A program made the position numbers and the translations under genes. From Brevibacterium sp. CCUG 69071 (GTDB lineage: Bacteria > Actinomycetota > Actinomycetes > Actinomycetales > Brevibacteriaceae), in NCBI RefSeq assembly GCF_021023135.1, contig NZ_PGFV01000001.1, positions 124,001-188,000 of the forward strand: a stretch of DNA of 64,000 nt. The letters run 5' to 3'. Shown here one piece after another: positions 49,922 through 58,078 of this stretch. The stretch's first letter is position 1, and the number at the start of each line of letters is the position of its first letter. The notes under the pieces were generated by a model, which saw only the letters and a list, made by a program, of their open reading frames with translations, made no database searches and was not told the origin of the DNA.

Positions 49922-50953
49922 CTACTTCAGCGTGCGGCTGATCTGCGGCACCATCTCGTCGAGTGCGTAGTCGAGGCTGAGAATCGTTCCCCAGCTGAAC
50001 GCGCCGGAGACGACCTCGTCTTCGACCCAGAGGACGTCATCACCGCGCACCACCGGCAGATCCCGATAGAGTCCGAGATCCTCGACGGTCTTCTTCGCCT
50101 CGGGACTGAAGCCCGCGTTCCAGACCAGCAGGTCCTTCGAGAGCTCATCGATGCGCTCGTCGGGGACATAGACCTCCCCGGCATCGTTCGGCTTGAACTC
50201 CGCAATCGCCTCGGGCACGGTGAATCCGAGCTGAGAGAAGAACTGGGCGCGCACGTCATTGCCGGTCCGCACGACGGACTCGCCGGCTTCGAATCTCTCG
50301 GCCACGATCGCCTCCTTGCCGGCGAATTCGGGATGCTCCTTCGCGATATCGGCGAATGATCCCTCGAGTTCGTCGACGAGCTCGAGAGCCTCCTCCTCTC
50401 GCCCCAGGGCCTCTCCGGTTGCTCGGGTCGCCTCCTGCCAGGTGATCGAGAAGTTCGTGTACTCCTCGTCCGGGGCGACCACCGGAGCGATCTCGGAGAG
50501 CTGTTCGTACTGTTCCTTCGTAGTGCCGTTGTACAGGGAGATGATGAGGTCGGGTTCGAGTTCGGCGATCTCCTCGATCGGCGGATTGGAATCATCGCGG
50601 ACGCCGCCGTTGAGAACCGTCGGCTGTGCATCGCCGAGTTCGTCCTGCGCCCATGGCCAGGTCGCGTACTCGTAGTCGCCCCACCAGGGCGCGACGGCCG
50701 TCGGTGCGACACCGAGTGCCAGCAGAGGATCCTGGTCGGAGAGGCCGAGTGTGACGATCGACTTCGGTTCGGCCTCGATCGTGGTCGAGCCATAGGCGTG
50801 GTCGACGGTCACAGGGAAGGATCCGCCCGCAGAGTCGGAAGCGCTCGGATCCGACTGGGGGTCCGATGGGGACGAGGAGCACGCCGTCACCAGCAGTGCG
50901 GTCGCGATGGCGACGAGCGGCGCGGCGGGTCTGATCCTGTGACGCAGGGACAT
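49922..50953 (-). CDS. Iron-siderophore ABC transporter substrate-binding lipoprotein
   Basis: The 343-residue protein has a lipoprotein signal with VTAC at residues 22-25, a Ser/Asp-rich linker and a class III periplasmic-binding fold. VDHAYGSTTIEAEPKSIVTLG begins the fold, and LEPDLIISLYNG and WQEATRATGEALGREEEA are typical FepB/FhuD-like helices. It should capture ferric siderophore outside the membrane. No permease or ATPase genes are adjacent, so it is an orphan binding protein. A DtxR/IdeR-type box lies upstream at 51016 and an AraC regulator is divergent. Confidence 0.88.
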   Translation of the reverse strand: MSLRHRIRPAAPLVAIATALLVTACSSSPSDPQSDPSASDSAGGSFPVTVDHAYGSTTIEAEPKSIVTLGLSDQDPLLALGVAPTAVAPWWGDYEYATWPWAQDELGDAQPTVLNGGVRDDSNPPIEEIAELEPDLIISLYNGTTKEQYEQLSEIAPVVAPDEEYTNFSITWQEATRATGEALGREEEALELVDELEGSFADIAKEHPEFAGKEAIVAERFEAGESVVRTGNDVRAQFFSQLGFTVPEAIAEFKPNDAGEVYVPDERIDELSKDLLVWNAGFSPEAKKTVEDLGLYRDLPVVRGDDVLWVEDEVVSGAFSWGTILSLDYALDEMVPQISRTLK

Positions 50954-51015
50954 GGAGGCTCTCTTCCGGGAATGCTGGTCGCTGGGAGTATCGGCCGGCC
51001 AGCGCGGTCCGATCT

Positions 51016-51034
51016 GCAGGTAAGGCTATCCTCA
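51016..51034. promoter_or_regulatory. DtxR/IdeR iron box
   Basis: GCAGGTAAGGCTATCCTCA agrees with the DtxR/IdeR consensus TTAGGTTAGGCTAACCTAA at 14 of 19 positions, including the central AGGCTA. It lies 63 bp upstream of the siderophore-binding lipoprotein start and 89 bp upstream of the AraC gene, so iron-dependent repression of one or both is expected. Confidence 0.7.
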
Positions 51035-51122
51035 ACCGCCACGGGACTCCACTCGGTCGATCGGACAGTGATGAAGGTGAGATGACACGGTACTGTCATC
51101 TGTGACGAAGAGAGGGGCTGAA

Positions 51123-51911
51123 ATGTCAGCAGGAAACGGAGAAGACGGGAGCATGGCAGCCCAGGATGCCGCTGAAGTGACAGATGCGACTTTTTCCGGC
51201 GCCGAACATTCCGCCGAGTCATTCGCGCCGCACAGCCACGACCAGGATCAGCTCTATTGGTTTCCCGACGGCGGGATGGAAGTCGTCGTCGGGGGCCATC
51301 GGTGGCTCGTGCACAGCGACACCATGGTGTGGATTCCGGCCGGAACCCTCCATTCGAGCCGGCTGTTGGGCCCCGGAGCGACCGTGAGCATCTACCTCAA
51401 CCCGAGGCTCCGCCCCACCGGAGAGAAATGGGCGCGGACCCGGGCGCTCCGCCGTGATCCGCTCATCGCAGAGATCATGCGGCATATTCCCGGCCGAGCG
51501 CTGAGTCCGACTCGGCGGGAGGCGTGCGCCCGTCTGCTCCTCGATCTGCTCGGCGATGCCGATGACAGGGAGACGACGCTGCCGCTGCCCGTTCACCCCG
51601 CGGCCCGCGCCGTCGCCGAGGCGATCGTTGCGGATCCGGGAGGGCAGAGATCGCTGAGCGATTGGGCCGCCCTCCAGGGAGTGAGCTCACGGACGCTGGC
51701 GCGAGCGTTCGAGTCCCAGACCGGACACGGATTCGCGCGCTGGCGGACACGGACGCGGCTGCTGTCCTCCCTGTCCTCGCTGATGGCCGGAACTCCCGTA
51801 CATCTGGTCGGCTCCACGGTCGGATTCGCGACGGCCGGCGGCTACATCGAGGCGTTCGCCAAGGAATTCGGTGTCACTCCGGGCGAATACGTCCGCCTCC
51901 ATCGCCACTGA
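51123..51911 (+). CDS. AraC-family transcriptional regulator
   Basis: ATG 51123 follows AGAGGGGCTGAA and gives 262 residues. The N-terminal cupin has HSHDQDQLYWFPDGGMEV and WIPAGTLHSSRLLG, the effector-binding beta-barrel. The C-terminal two-HTH AraC domain has GVSSRTLARAFESQTGHGF and VGFATAGGYIEAFAKEFGVT followed by PGEY. It is divergent from the siderophore-binding lipoprotein around a DtxR box and so probably activates siderophore uptake when it binds the ferric siderophore. Confidence 0.88.
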   Translation: MSAGNGEDGSMAAQDAAEVTDATFSGAEHSAESFAPHSHDQDQLYWFPDGGMEVVVGGHRWLVHSDTMVWIPAGTLHSSRLLGPGATVSIYLNPRLRPTGEKWARTRALRRDPLIAEIMRHIPGRALSPTRREACARLLLDLLGDADDRETTLPLPVHPAARAVAEAIVADPGGQRSLSDWAALQGVSSRTLARAFESQTGHGFARWRTRTRLLSSLSSLMAGTPVHLVGSTVGFATAGGYIEAFAKEFGVTPGEYVRLHRH

Positions 51912-51978
51912 GTCATCGTGCCGGTCTGTCCTGGACGCCGCGGCGAGCCGTCTGCGGTCGCGGGGCTCTGCTCGCCGA

Positions 51979-53031
51979 TCAGAACAGTGCGTGCTGCAGG
52001 GGAGGCTGGAGTTCGACGGCGGGTGCCTGAACGTGGCCGGCCGAGTTCGGGCGCCGAGCGGTTCGTGCCGTCTTCGGATAGTCGTCATCGCCCGATCCGC
52101 GCAGGCCGTAGCGATCGATGAGCGGATTGATCCTCGCCGCCAGCCAGGACCGGTACTCCTTCGAAGCATAGGGAGATCGCGCATACATGCGGCGGTAGCG
52201 GGGGAGGAGCTCGGGATGTTCGCGCTCGAGCCACGAGAAGAACCACTCACGTGCTCCGGGCCGCAGATGCAGCGCGCCGTAGACGACGCGGGAAGCCCCG
52301 GCTTCCCTGATGGCCGACAATGCGGCATCGAGGTGTTCGAAGGAGTCGGTGAGCTTGGGCAGCACGGGCATGAGGAAGACCGTGACCTCGAAACCGAGGT
52401 CCGCCGCGGCGCGGACGGTCGCCAGCCTCGCCGAGGTGGTCGGGGTGCCCGGTTCGAGTGCCTGCTGCAGCTCGTCGTCATGGACGGCGATGGACATGCT
52501 GATCTCGACCGGCACGTCCTCGGCGGCCCGGGCGAGCTGCGGCAGATCGCGGCGAAGAAGGGTCCCCTTGGTCAGGATCGACATCGGAGTGCCGTGCTCG
52601 GCCAGCGCGGCGATGATGCCCGGCATCAGCCGATAACGACCTTCCGCTCGCTGATAGGGATCGGTGTTCGTCCCCAGGGCGACGAGCTCGCGCGTCCACT
52701 TCGGCTTGGTCACCTCGGCGGCGAGCACCTCCGGGGTGTTGATCTTGACGATGACCTGCCGATCGAAGTCCTCGCCGGAATCGAGGTCGAGGTATCGGTG
52801 GGTGCTGCGGGCGAAGCAGTACACGCAGGCATGCGAGCAGCCGCGGTAGGGATTCACCGTCCAGGTGAAGGGCATCGAGCTCGCCGGCGGAACCCGATTG
52901 AGGGCCGATTTCGCGAGCACCTCATGAAAGGCCATGCCCGCGAACTCCGGGGCGCGCACCGTGCGCAGCAGCCCGTTGACTCCGAAGAGTCCGGCCACCT
53001 GCTCGGTCTGATTCTGACGGTTCCACCGCAT
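51979..53031 (-). CDS. Radical SAM protein, Rv2578c/SplB type
   Basis: The 350-residue protein has the motif YRGCSHACVYCFARSTH, with Cys65, Cys69 and Cys72 in the CxxxCxxC spacing that binds the 4Fe-4S cluster and SAM, then TKPKWTRELVALGTNTDPYQ and a SplB-like barrel. Homologues include Rv2578c of mycobacteria and the DNA-photoproduct lyase family; the true reaction is unknown. The ATG is preceded by GAGAG. A perfect LexA palindrome starts 9 bp upstream, so it is almost certainly an SOS gene. A basic disordered tail follows residue 310. Confidence 0.88.
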   Translation of the reverse strand: MRWNRQNQTEQVAGLFGVNGLLRTVRAPEFAGMAFHEVLAKSALNRVPPASSMPFTWTVNPYRGCSHACVYCFARSTHRYLDLDSGEDFDRQVIVKINTPEVLAAEVTKPKWTRELVALGTNTDPYQRAEGRYRLMPGIIAALAEHGTPMSILTKGTLLRRDLPQLARAAEDVPVEISMSIAVHDDELQQALEPGTPTTSARLATVRAAADLGFEVTVFLMPVLPKLTDSFEHLDAALSAIREAGASRVVYGALHLRPGAREWFFSWLEREHPELLPRYRRMYARSPYASKEYRSWLAARINPLIDRYGLRGSGDDDYPKTARTARRPNSAGHVQAPAVELQPPLQHALF

Positions 53032-53039
53032 GCTCTCAT

Positions 53040-53055
53040 TCGAACACGTGTTCGA
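53040..53055. promoter_or_regulatory. LexA (SOS) box
   Basis: TCGAACACGTGTTCGA is a perfect 16-bp palindrome and matches the actinobacterial SOS consensus TCGAAC-N4-GTTCGA at every fixed base. It ends only 9 bp before the radical SAM start, so bound LexA would block transcription or initiation. Confidence 0.88.
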
Positions 53056-53115
53056 GTGAGAGTCAATGGCAGGGGGCGATGCCGTCAGGGCACGCCGTCA
53101 GAGCGGGCGCTGTTG

Positions 53116-53610
53116 TCAGGACACGCGCAGTCCCTTGAACTCGCTGCGGTGGAACACGAGCGCCTCGGTGCCGGCGGCGTCATCGGCCTCGAGGACTTCG
53201 AGCAGCGCCACGGTGTGGTCGCCGGCTTCGAGCTCGCTGTGCAGGCGCGTCCACAGGCGGGCCGGGCTGCCGGGAATCGTCAGCGCCCCATCGGAGGCGA
53301 TATCGGGGTCGATGCCGTCGAAGCGGTGGTCGCGGTCCTTCGATGCCAGCTGACGAGCCAAGGCAGACTGATGCATGCCGAGCAGCGAGATGCCCAAGGA
53401 TGGGGCCGTGCGCAACGTGGGCCAGGTCGCCGAGCTGTTCTGGACGGCGACACTGACCAGGGGAGGGTCGAGGGAGACGCCCACGGTCAGCGTCGAGGCG
53501 ACGAGCCCCAGCGGTGCACCGTCGATCTCCGCAGACAGCAGTGCCACACCCTGCGGAAAGTGCGAGAAGGTCTCACGCAGGTTCGTCGGCGTCACCGTGT
53601 GGGTAGTCAT
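53116..53610 (-). CDS. Flavin reductase-family protein (DIM6/NTAB type)
   Basis: From ATG 53610 (GCGGAGGCAGAGGA upstream) the product is 164 residues. It has FSHFPQGVALLSAEIDGAPL, LVASTLTVGVSLDPPLVSVA and LEAGDHTVALLEVLE, the standard FMN-binding split-barrel motifs of short-chain flavin reductases. It should supply reduced FMN to a monooxygenase. The likely partner is the LLM enzyme at 55227, across a divergent promoter and one transporter gene. A longer in-frame start upstream lies in the shared promoter and is not supported. Confidence 0.88.
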   Translation of the reverse strand: MTTHTVTPTNLRETFSHFPQGVALLSAEIDGAPLGLVASTLTVGVSLDPPLVSVAVQNSSATWPTLRTAPSLGISLLGMHQSALARQLASKDRDHRFDGIDPDIASDGALTIPGSPARLWTRLHSELEAGDHTVALLEVLEADDAAGTEALVFHRSEFKGLRVS

Positions 53611-53712
53611 TCCTCTGCCTCCGCATTTCCGTTCACCATGAATTTCGCTCAGCGCATCTGTGTTCGTCTTTCTGATCATGGCAAAGTTTCGGGACAAAAG
53701 CACCGGCATTCC

Positions 53713-53727
53713 GTCATGGGAAATGAC
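53713..53727. promoter_or_regulatory. Inverted repeat in divergent promoter
   Basis: GTCAT-GGGAA-ATGAC lies in the 235-bp spacer between the flavin reductase and MHS transporter genes. Related GTCAT/ATGAC pieces occur nearby (TATGACA at about 53739), so a regulator may bind here. No regulator gene is adjacent. Confidence 0.4.
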
Positions 53728-53845
53728 ATGTGTCCCCGTATGACACTCAAAGTCTCGTGATGACGAAAATCGACCGCGCCTCGACTCGCAGTCCCTAGAT
53801 TGCTCAACGACCTGTCGTGAACCCCGACCGCGAGGAGAACCCGTC

Positions 53846-55186
53846 GTGACATCATCGTCAGCCGCGACCATCACCGAAGACCCGCCTCGGCGGGTGTTCG
53901 ACGGGAAGAAGCGGGTGCTGGCTTCGGCCTTCGCCGGAACCACGATCGAATGGTACGACTTCTACCTCTACGGCACCGCCGCCGCCCTGATCTTCAACGT
54001 CCAGTTCTTCCCCAGCGACAGCGAACTCGGCAGCCGCCTCGCCGCCTTCGCCAGCCTGGCCGTCGGATTCTTCGCCCGCCCTCTCGGGGGAATCATCGCC
54101 GGACATCTGGGAGACCGGGTGGGGCGCAAGGCCCTTCTCGTCGTCTCCCTGCTGTCCATGGGAATCGCCTCGACGTTCATCGGCCTGGTGCCGAACTTCG
54201 AGTCCATCGGTTGGTGGGCCGCCGTCGCCCTCGTCGTCCTGCGCATCGTGCAAGGCCTCTCCGCGGGCGCCGAATGGGGCGGATCGGCACTGCTCTCGGT
54301 CGAACACGCACCCGTGCGCAAACGCGGGTTCTTCGGCTCCTTCACCCAGATCGGCTCGGCTGCGGGCATGCTCCTGGCCACCAGCGCCTTCTTCCTCGTG
54401 CAGAATCTGCTCACCCCGGAGCAGTTCGCCTCCTTCGGCTGGCGCATCCCGTTCCTCGCCTCCGCCCTGCTCGTCGGGCTCGGACTCTGGATCCGTCTCG
54501 GCGTCGCCGATGCACCGGAGTTCCAGGAACTCAAGGACTCGGGCAAGGTCGCCAAGGCGCCCCTGCGCGATGTCATCACCCAGCACCCCCGCGTTCTGCT
54601 GGTGACGATCGGACTCCGCCTGGCCCAGAACAGCGTCTTCTACCTCATCACCGTCTACATGCTCAGCTATCTGGCAGAGAACCGAGACGATTCCACCTCG
54701 GGAGTGACCGCGGTGATGATCGCCTCCGCCATCGGACTCTTCACCGGGCCTCTGTGGGGTTGGGTCTCCGACCGGGTCGGACGCCGACAGGTGACGATCG
54801 GCGGCATCATCGGCGTGGCCGTGTTCGGGTGGATCTTCTTCGCCTTCCTCGACGCGGGTCCGCTGGCCTTCCTGCCCATCGTCGTCATCCTCGGCATGAA
54901 CCTCGCCCACGACGCCATCTACGGCCCCCAGGCGGCCTGGTTCGCCGAGCAGTTCCCCATCGAGGTCCGCTATTCCGGAGTGAACATGGGCTACCAGCTC
55001 GGCACTGTCATCGGCGGCGGAATCATGCCGATGGTCGCAGCCCTGCTCTACGTCGCCGGCGGGAAGTCACCCTGGCTGATCTGCGGCTACCTCACCCTGC
55101 TGTGTCTGCTCTCACTCATCGCCGCCCTCGGCGCCAAAGACCCGGCACGCGACCAGGCCCGGAACCGGGCCCCCGCCGAGGCGTGA
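53846..55186 (+). CDS. MHS-family metabolite:proton symporter (MFS)
   Basis: GTG 53846 with GAGGAGAAC upstream starts a 446-residue, 12-helix protein. GTTIEWYDFYLYGTAAALIF is the helix-1 signature of the MHS subfamily (KgtP, ShiA, proline/betaine carriers). GHLGDRVGRKALLV and RIVQGLSAGAEWGGSALL are the loop 2-3 and helix-4 motifs. It likely imports an organic acid or sulfonate-like compound for the LLM monooxygenase gene that begins 40 bp downstream. Confidence 0.9.
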   Translation: MTSSSAATITEDPPRRVFDGKKRVLASAFAGTTIEWYDFYLYGTAAALIFNVQFFPSDSELGSRLAAFASLAVGFFARPLGGIIAGHLGDRVGRKALLVVSLLSMGIASTFIGLVPNFESIGWWAAVALVVLRIVQGLSAGAEWGGSALLSVEHAPVRKRGFFGSFTQIGSAAGMLLATSAFFLVQNLLTPEQFASFGWRIPFLASALLVGLGLWIRLGVADAPEFQELKDSGKVAKAPLRDVITQHPRVLLVTIGLRLAQNSVFYLITVYMLSYLAENRDDSTSGVTAVMIASAIGLFTGPLWGWVSDRVGRRQVTIGGIIGVAVFGWIFFAFLDAGPLAFLPIVVILGMNLAHDAIYGPQAAWFAEQFPIEVRYSGVNMGYQLGTVIGGGIMPMVAALLYVAGGKSPWLICGYLTLLCLLSLIAALGAKDPARDQARNRAPAEA

Positions 55187-55226
55187 CACCCCGGACCGTC
55201 CTGACTCACCACGAAAGAGGAATACG

Positions 55227-56606
55227 ATGACGAAACCGATCACTCTCAACGCCTTCGACATGATGACCCCCGTCCACCAGTCGCCGGGACTGTGGCGGCA
55301 CCCGGAGTCCCGCGTCGAAGACTTCACCCAGCTGTCCTTCTGGACCGACCTGGCCGCAACCCTCGAAGAGGGCGGCTTCTCCTCGCTCTTCCTCGCCGAC
55401 ATCCTCGGCGTCTACGACGTCTACGGCGGCAACGCAGATGTCACCAACCGCGGGGGAGTGCAGTTCCCGCTGCTCGACCCGCTCGTCGCCGTGCCCGCCA
55501 TGGCAGCGGCGACCAAGACGCTGGGCTTCGGGGTCACCGCCTCGGTGACCTATGAGCAGCCCTACCTGCTGGCGCGGACCCTGACGACCCTCGACCACTT
55601 CACCGGCGGTCGCGTGGCCTGGAACATCGTCACCAGCTACGTCGACTCCGCGGCCCGCAACCTCGGGCTCGAGGGGCAGATCCCGCATGACGAGCGCTAT
55701 GACCGGGCCGATGAGTACATGGACATCATGTACAAGCTCTTCGAGGGTTCGATCGCCCCCGACGCCCTCCGCGCCGACGCCGAGGCGAACGTCTTCGTCG
55801 ACCCCGAGAACGTCCACGACATCAACCACGACGGCACGTTCTTCTCCGTCCCCGGTCAGGCGCTCGCCCTCCCCGGACCGCAGGTCACGCCGCTGCTGTT
55901 CCAGGCTGGAGCGTCGAAGCGCGGTCAGGAGTTCGCCCTCGACCACGCCGAGGCGATCTTCTTCTCCGGACCGACACCGCAGATCCTGCGCACTTGGGTC
56001 GACAAGGTCCGCGACGGCCTCGAGGAGCGCGGCCGTGACCGTGACAGCGTGAAGATCTTCGCGCTCGCCACCGTCATCGTCGACGACACCGATGAGGCCG
56101 CCGAGGCGCGACTGGCCGACTACACGCGCTACGTCGACACCGAATCCGCGCTCTCCCTCTTCGGCGGCTGGACCGGTGTGGACCTGTCCGGAGCCGCACC
56201 CGAGGATCCGCTCGAATACGTCACCACCGATGCGAACCAGTCGGCGCTCGCCTCCTTTACCACGATGGCCGGAGACAAGACCTGGACGATTCGCGACCTC
56301 GCCGAATTCGTCGCCATCGGCGGCCGCGGACCCGTCATCACCGGATCCCCGGCGACGATCGTCGACGAATTCGAACGGTGGATGACCGAGGCCGACATCG
56401 ACGGGTTCAACATCGCGGCGGCAGTCCGGCCCGCCGACGCCGAGCGGTTCACGAAGTACGTCTCACCCGAACTGCGCCGTCGCGGACTGCTGCCCGAACC
56501 GGTCGCCGGAGCCACGGTGCGCGAGCAGCTCACCGGGCAGGGACCACGGCTGCCCGAGGACCACAAGGGCGCCGGATTCCGACTGGGACAGGGCGCCGCG
56601 GTCTAG
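55227..56606 (+). CDS. LLM-class flavin-dependent monooxygenase (NtaA/DszA type)
   Basis: The 459-residue protein has the TIM-barrel pattern of bacterial luciferase-like two-component monooxygenases. Motifs are LNAFDMMTPVHQSPGLW, FSSLFLADILGVYDVY, TLTTLDHFTGGRVAWNIVTS, and PLLFQAGASKRGQEFA with the FMN-phosphate region. Length and motifs match the nitrilotriacetate/DszA/SnaA subgroup. It needs reduced FMN, supplied probably by the flavin reductase at 53116. Substrates in this subgroup are aminocarboxylates, sulfones or large antibiotics; the actual one is unknown. GAAAGAGGAA precedes the ATG. Confidence 0.9.
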   Translation: MTKPITLNAFDMMTPVHQSPGLWRHPESRVEDFTQLSFWTDLAATLEEGGFSSLFLADILGVYDVYGGNADVTNRGGVQFPLLDPLVAVPAMAAATKTLGFGVTASVTYEQPYLLARTLTTLDHFTGGRVAWNIVTSYVDSAARNLGLEGQIPHDERYDRADEYMDIMYKLFEGSIAPDALRADAEANVFVDPENVHDINHDGTFFSVPGQALALPGPQVTPLLFQAGASKRGQEFALDHAEAIFFSGPTPQILRTWVDKVRDGLEERGRDRDSVKIFALATVIVDDTDEAAEARLADYTRYVDTESALSLFGGWTGVDLSGAAPEDPLEYVTTDANQSALASFTTMAGDKTWTIRDLAEFVAIGGRGPVITGSPATIVDEFERWMTEADIDGFNIAAAVRPADAERFTKYVSPELRRRGLLPEPVAGATVREQLTGQGPRLPEDHKGAGFRLGQGAAV

Positions 56607-56620
56607 GCACCACACTGTCG

Positions 56621-56658
56621 CGACCGGCCGGTGACAGCGCGAGTTCACCGGCCGGTCG
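56621..56658. terminator. 14-bp perfect terminator hairpin
   Basis: CGACCGGCCGGTGA (56621-56634) and TCACCGGCCGGTCG (56645-56658) pair perfectly over a 10-base loop, 15 bp after the LLM monooxygenase stop. It separates that unit from the next MFS gene. Confidence 0.85.
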
Positions 56659-56748
56659 TGTCTGGTGGATAATGGTCTGCGGCCATTTTCCGATCCGCCG
56701 AACCTCACAAGGATCCCGCATGCGCGCAGCGACGTCCCAGCCCAACTC

Positions 56749-57978
56749 GTGACCACCTCGGCGCCGAGGTACCAGCGCAAGGCCCTCTTCGCAGCGGCCA
56801 TCGGCTACGGACTCGACGGCTTCGACCTCCTCATCCTCAGCTTCGCCCTCTCGGGAATCATCGCCTCCTTCGGACTCAGCGACGTCCGGGCAGGCTCCCT
56901 GTCGACGATCACCCTCCTCGGAGCGGTCCTCGGCGGCATCGTCTTCGGCGCCCTCGCCGACCGCCTCGGACGCGTCAAGGTCCTCACTTGGACCGTCATC
57001 ATCTTCGCCGTGTTCACGGGACTCTCCTCCCTTGCCCAGGGGTACTGGGACCTCGCCGTCTACCGGTTCATCGCCGGAATCGGCATCGGAGGCGAGTTCG
57101 GCATCGGCATGGCACTGGCCGCCGAGGCGGTCAAGGCCGACCAGCGTGCGCGGGCCACCTCATGGGTGGGCGTGGGCTTCCAACTCGGAGTCTTCGCCGC
57201 CGCCGTGGTCTCGGGCCCGGTCATCGCCGCCTGGGGGTGGCGGGCGCTCTTCGTCATCGGGCTCTTCCGCGCACTCTTCGCCTTCGTCATCCGCCGCGGA
57301 GTCGAAGAGCCCGAGACGTTCGTGCGCTCACAGCAGGACGAGGGCGGCGGAGCTGAGGCGAAAGATCATGAGTCCTTCGCCGCCAAACTTCGCGCACTCG
57401 TCAAGGACCGTGCGACGGTCAAGATCACGGTGGCGCTGACGATCCTCACCACGGTGCAGAACTTCGGATACTTCGGCATCATCACCTGGCTGCCGAACTA
57501 CCTCTCGGAGCAGATGGACCTCGGCGTGACCAAGGGGTCGCTGTGGACCGCGGTCACCGTGATCGGCATGCTCGCCGGCATCCTCATCTTCGGCCAGGTC
57601 GCCGACCGACTCGGCAGACGACCCGCCTTCAGGATCTTCCAGGGCGGGGCCATCGTCTCGATCCTCGTCTACAGCCAGCTGCGCGACCCGAGCGCACTTC
57701 TCGCCGGCGGCTTCTTCATGGGAGCCTTCGCCAACGGCATGCTCGGCGGCCACGGCGCACTGCTGGCGGAGATGTACCCGACCGCGATCCGCGCCACCGC
57801 GCAGAACGTCATCTTCAACATCGGACGCGCCCTCGGCGGACTCGCCCCGATGGTCATCGCGCTGCTGGCCGGATCCCTGGGCTTCGGCTTCGCTCTCGCG
57901 CTGCTGCCGCTGATCTACGTCATCCAGTTCCTCGCGATGTTCCTGCTCCCGGAGAAGCGCGGAGCCGAACTGGAGTGA
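56749..57978 (+). CDS. MFS transporter (aromatic acid/AAHS-like)
   Basis: GTG 56749 gives 409 residues. An earlier GTG at 56665 lies 7 bp after the terminator and would add 28 polar residues. The protein has 12 helices with IGYGLDGFDLLILSFALSG, the helix-1 DGxD motif of the AAHS/sialate branch, GALADRLGRVKVL and FIAGIGIGGEFGIGMALAAE. It is probably a proton symporter for an aromatic or other organic acid. No strong ribosome site supports the start. It is monocistronic and followed by a second MFS gene. Confidence 0.82.
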   Translation: MTTSAPRYQRKALFAAAIGYGLDGFDLLILSFALSGIIASFGLSDVRAGSLSTITLLGAVLGGIVFGALADRLGRVKVLTWTVIIFAVFTGLSSLAQGYWDLAVYRFIAGIGIGGEFGIGMALAAEAVKADQRARATSWVGVGFQLGVFAAAVVSGPVIAAWGWRALFVIGLFRALFAFVIRRGVEEPETFVRSQQDEGGGAEAKDHESFAAKLRALVKDRATVKITVALTILTTVQNFGYFGIITWLPNYLSEQMDLGVTKGSLWTAVTVIGMLAGILIFGQVADRLGRRPAFRIFQGGAIVSILVYSQLRDPSALLAGGFFMGAFANGMLGGHGALLAEMYPTAIRATAQNVIFNIGRALGGLAPMVIALLAGSLGFGFALALLPLIYVIQFLAMFLLPEKRGAELE

Positions 57979-58064
57979 GCGGCGCGTGTGAATCGCACCT
58001 GTGAGGCTGCGCACATGAGTGACGCCGTGTGACGCATGACTGCGGCGGCGTCGACTCGAAGCGT

Positions 58065-58070
58065 CATAAT
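58065..58070 (+). promoter_or_regulatory. -10 box for a leaderless transcript
   Basis: CATAAT ends 8 bp before the GTG start of the next MFS gene, and no ribosome site is present. This spacing places the transcription start at or within a base or two of the start codon. No clear -35 box is seen. Confidence 0.5.
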
Positions 58071-58078
58071 CGTCGCTT

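Noticed and set aside
51871-53760. A 629-codon plus-strand frame across the radical SAM gene and its surroundings
   Set aside because: It is antisense to a radical SAM protein with an intact CxxxCxxC, crosses a LexA box and a flavin reductase gene, and has no recognisable domain.
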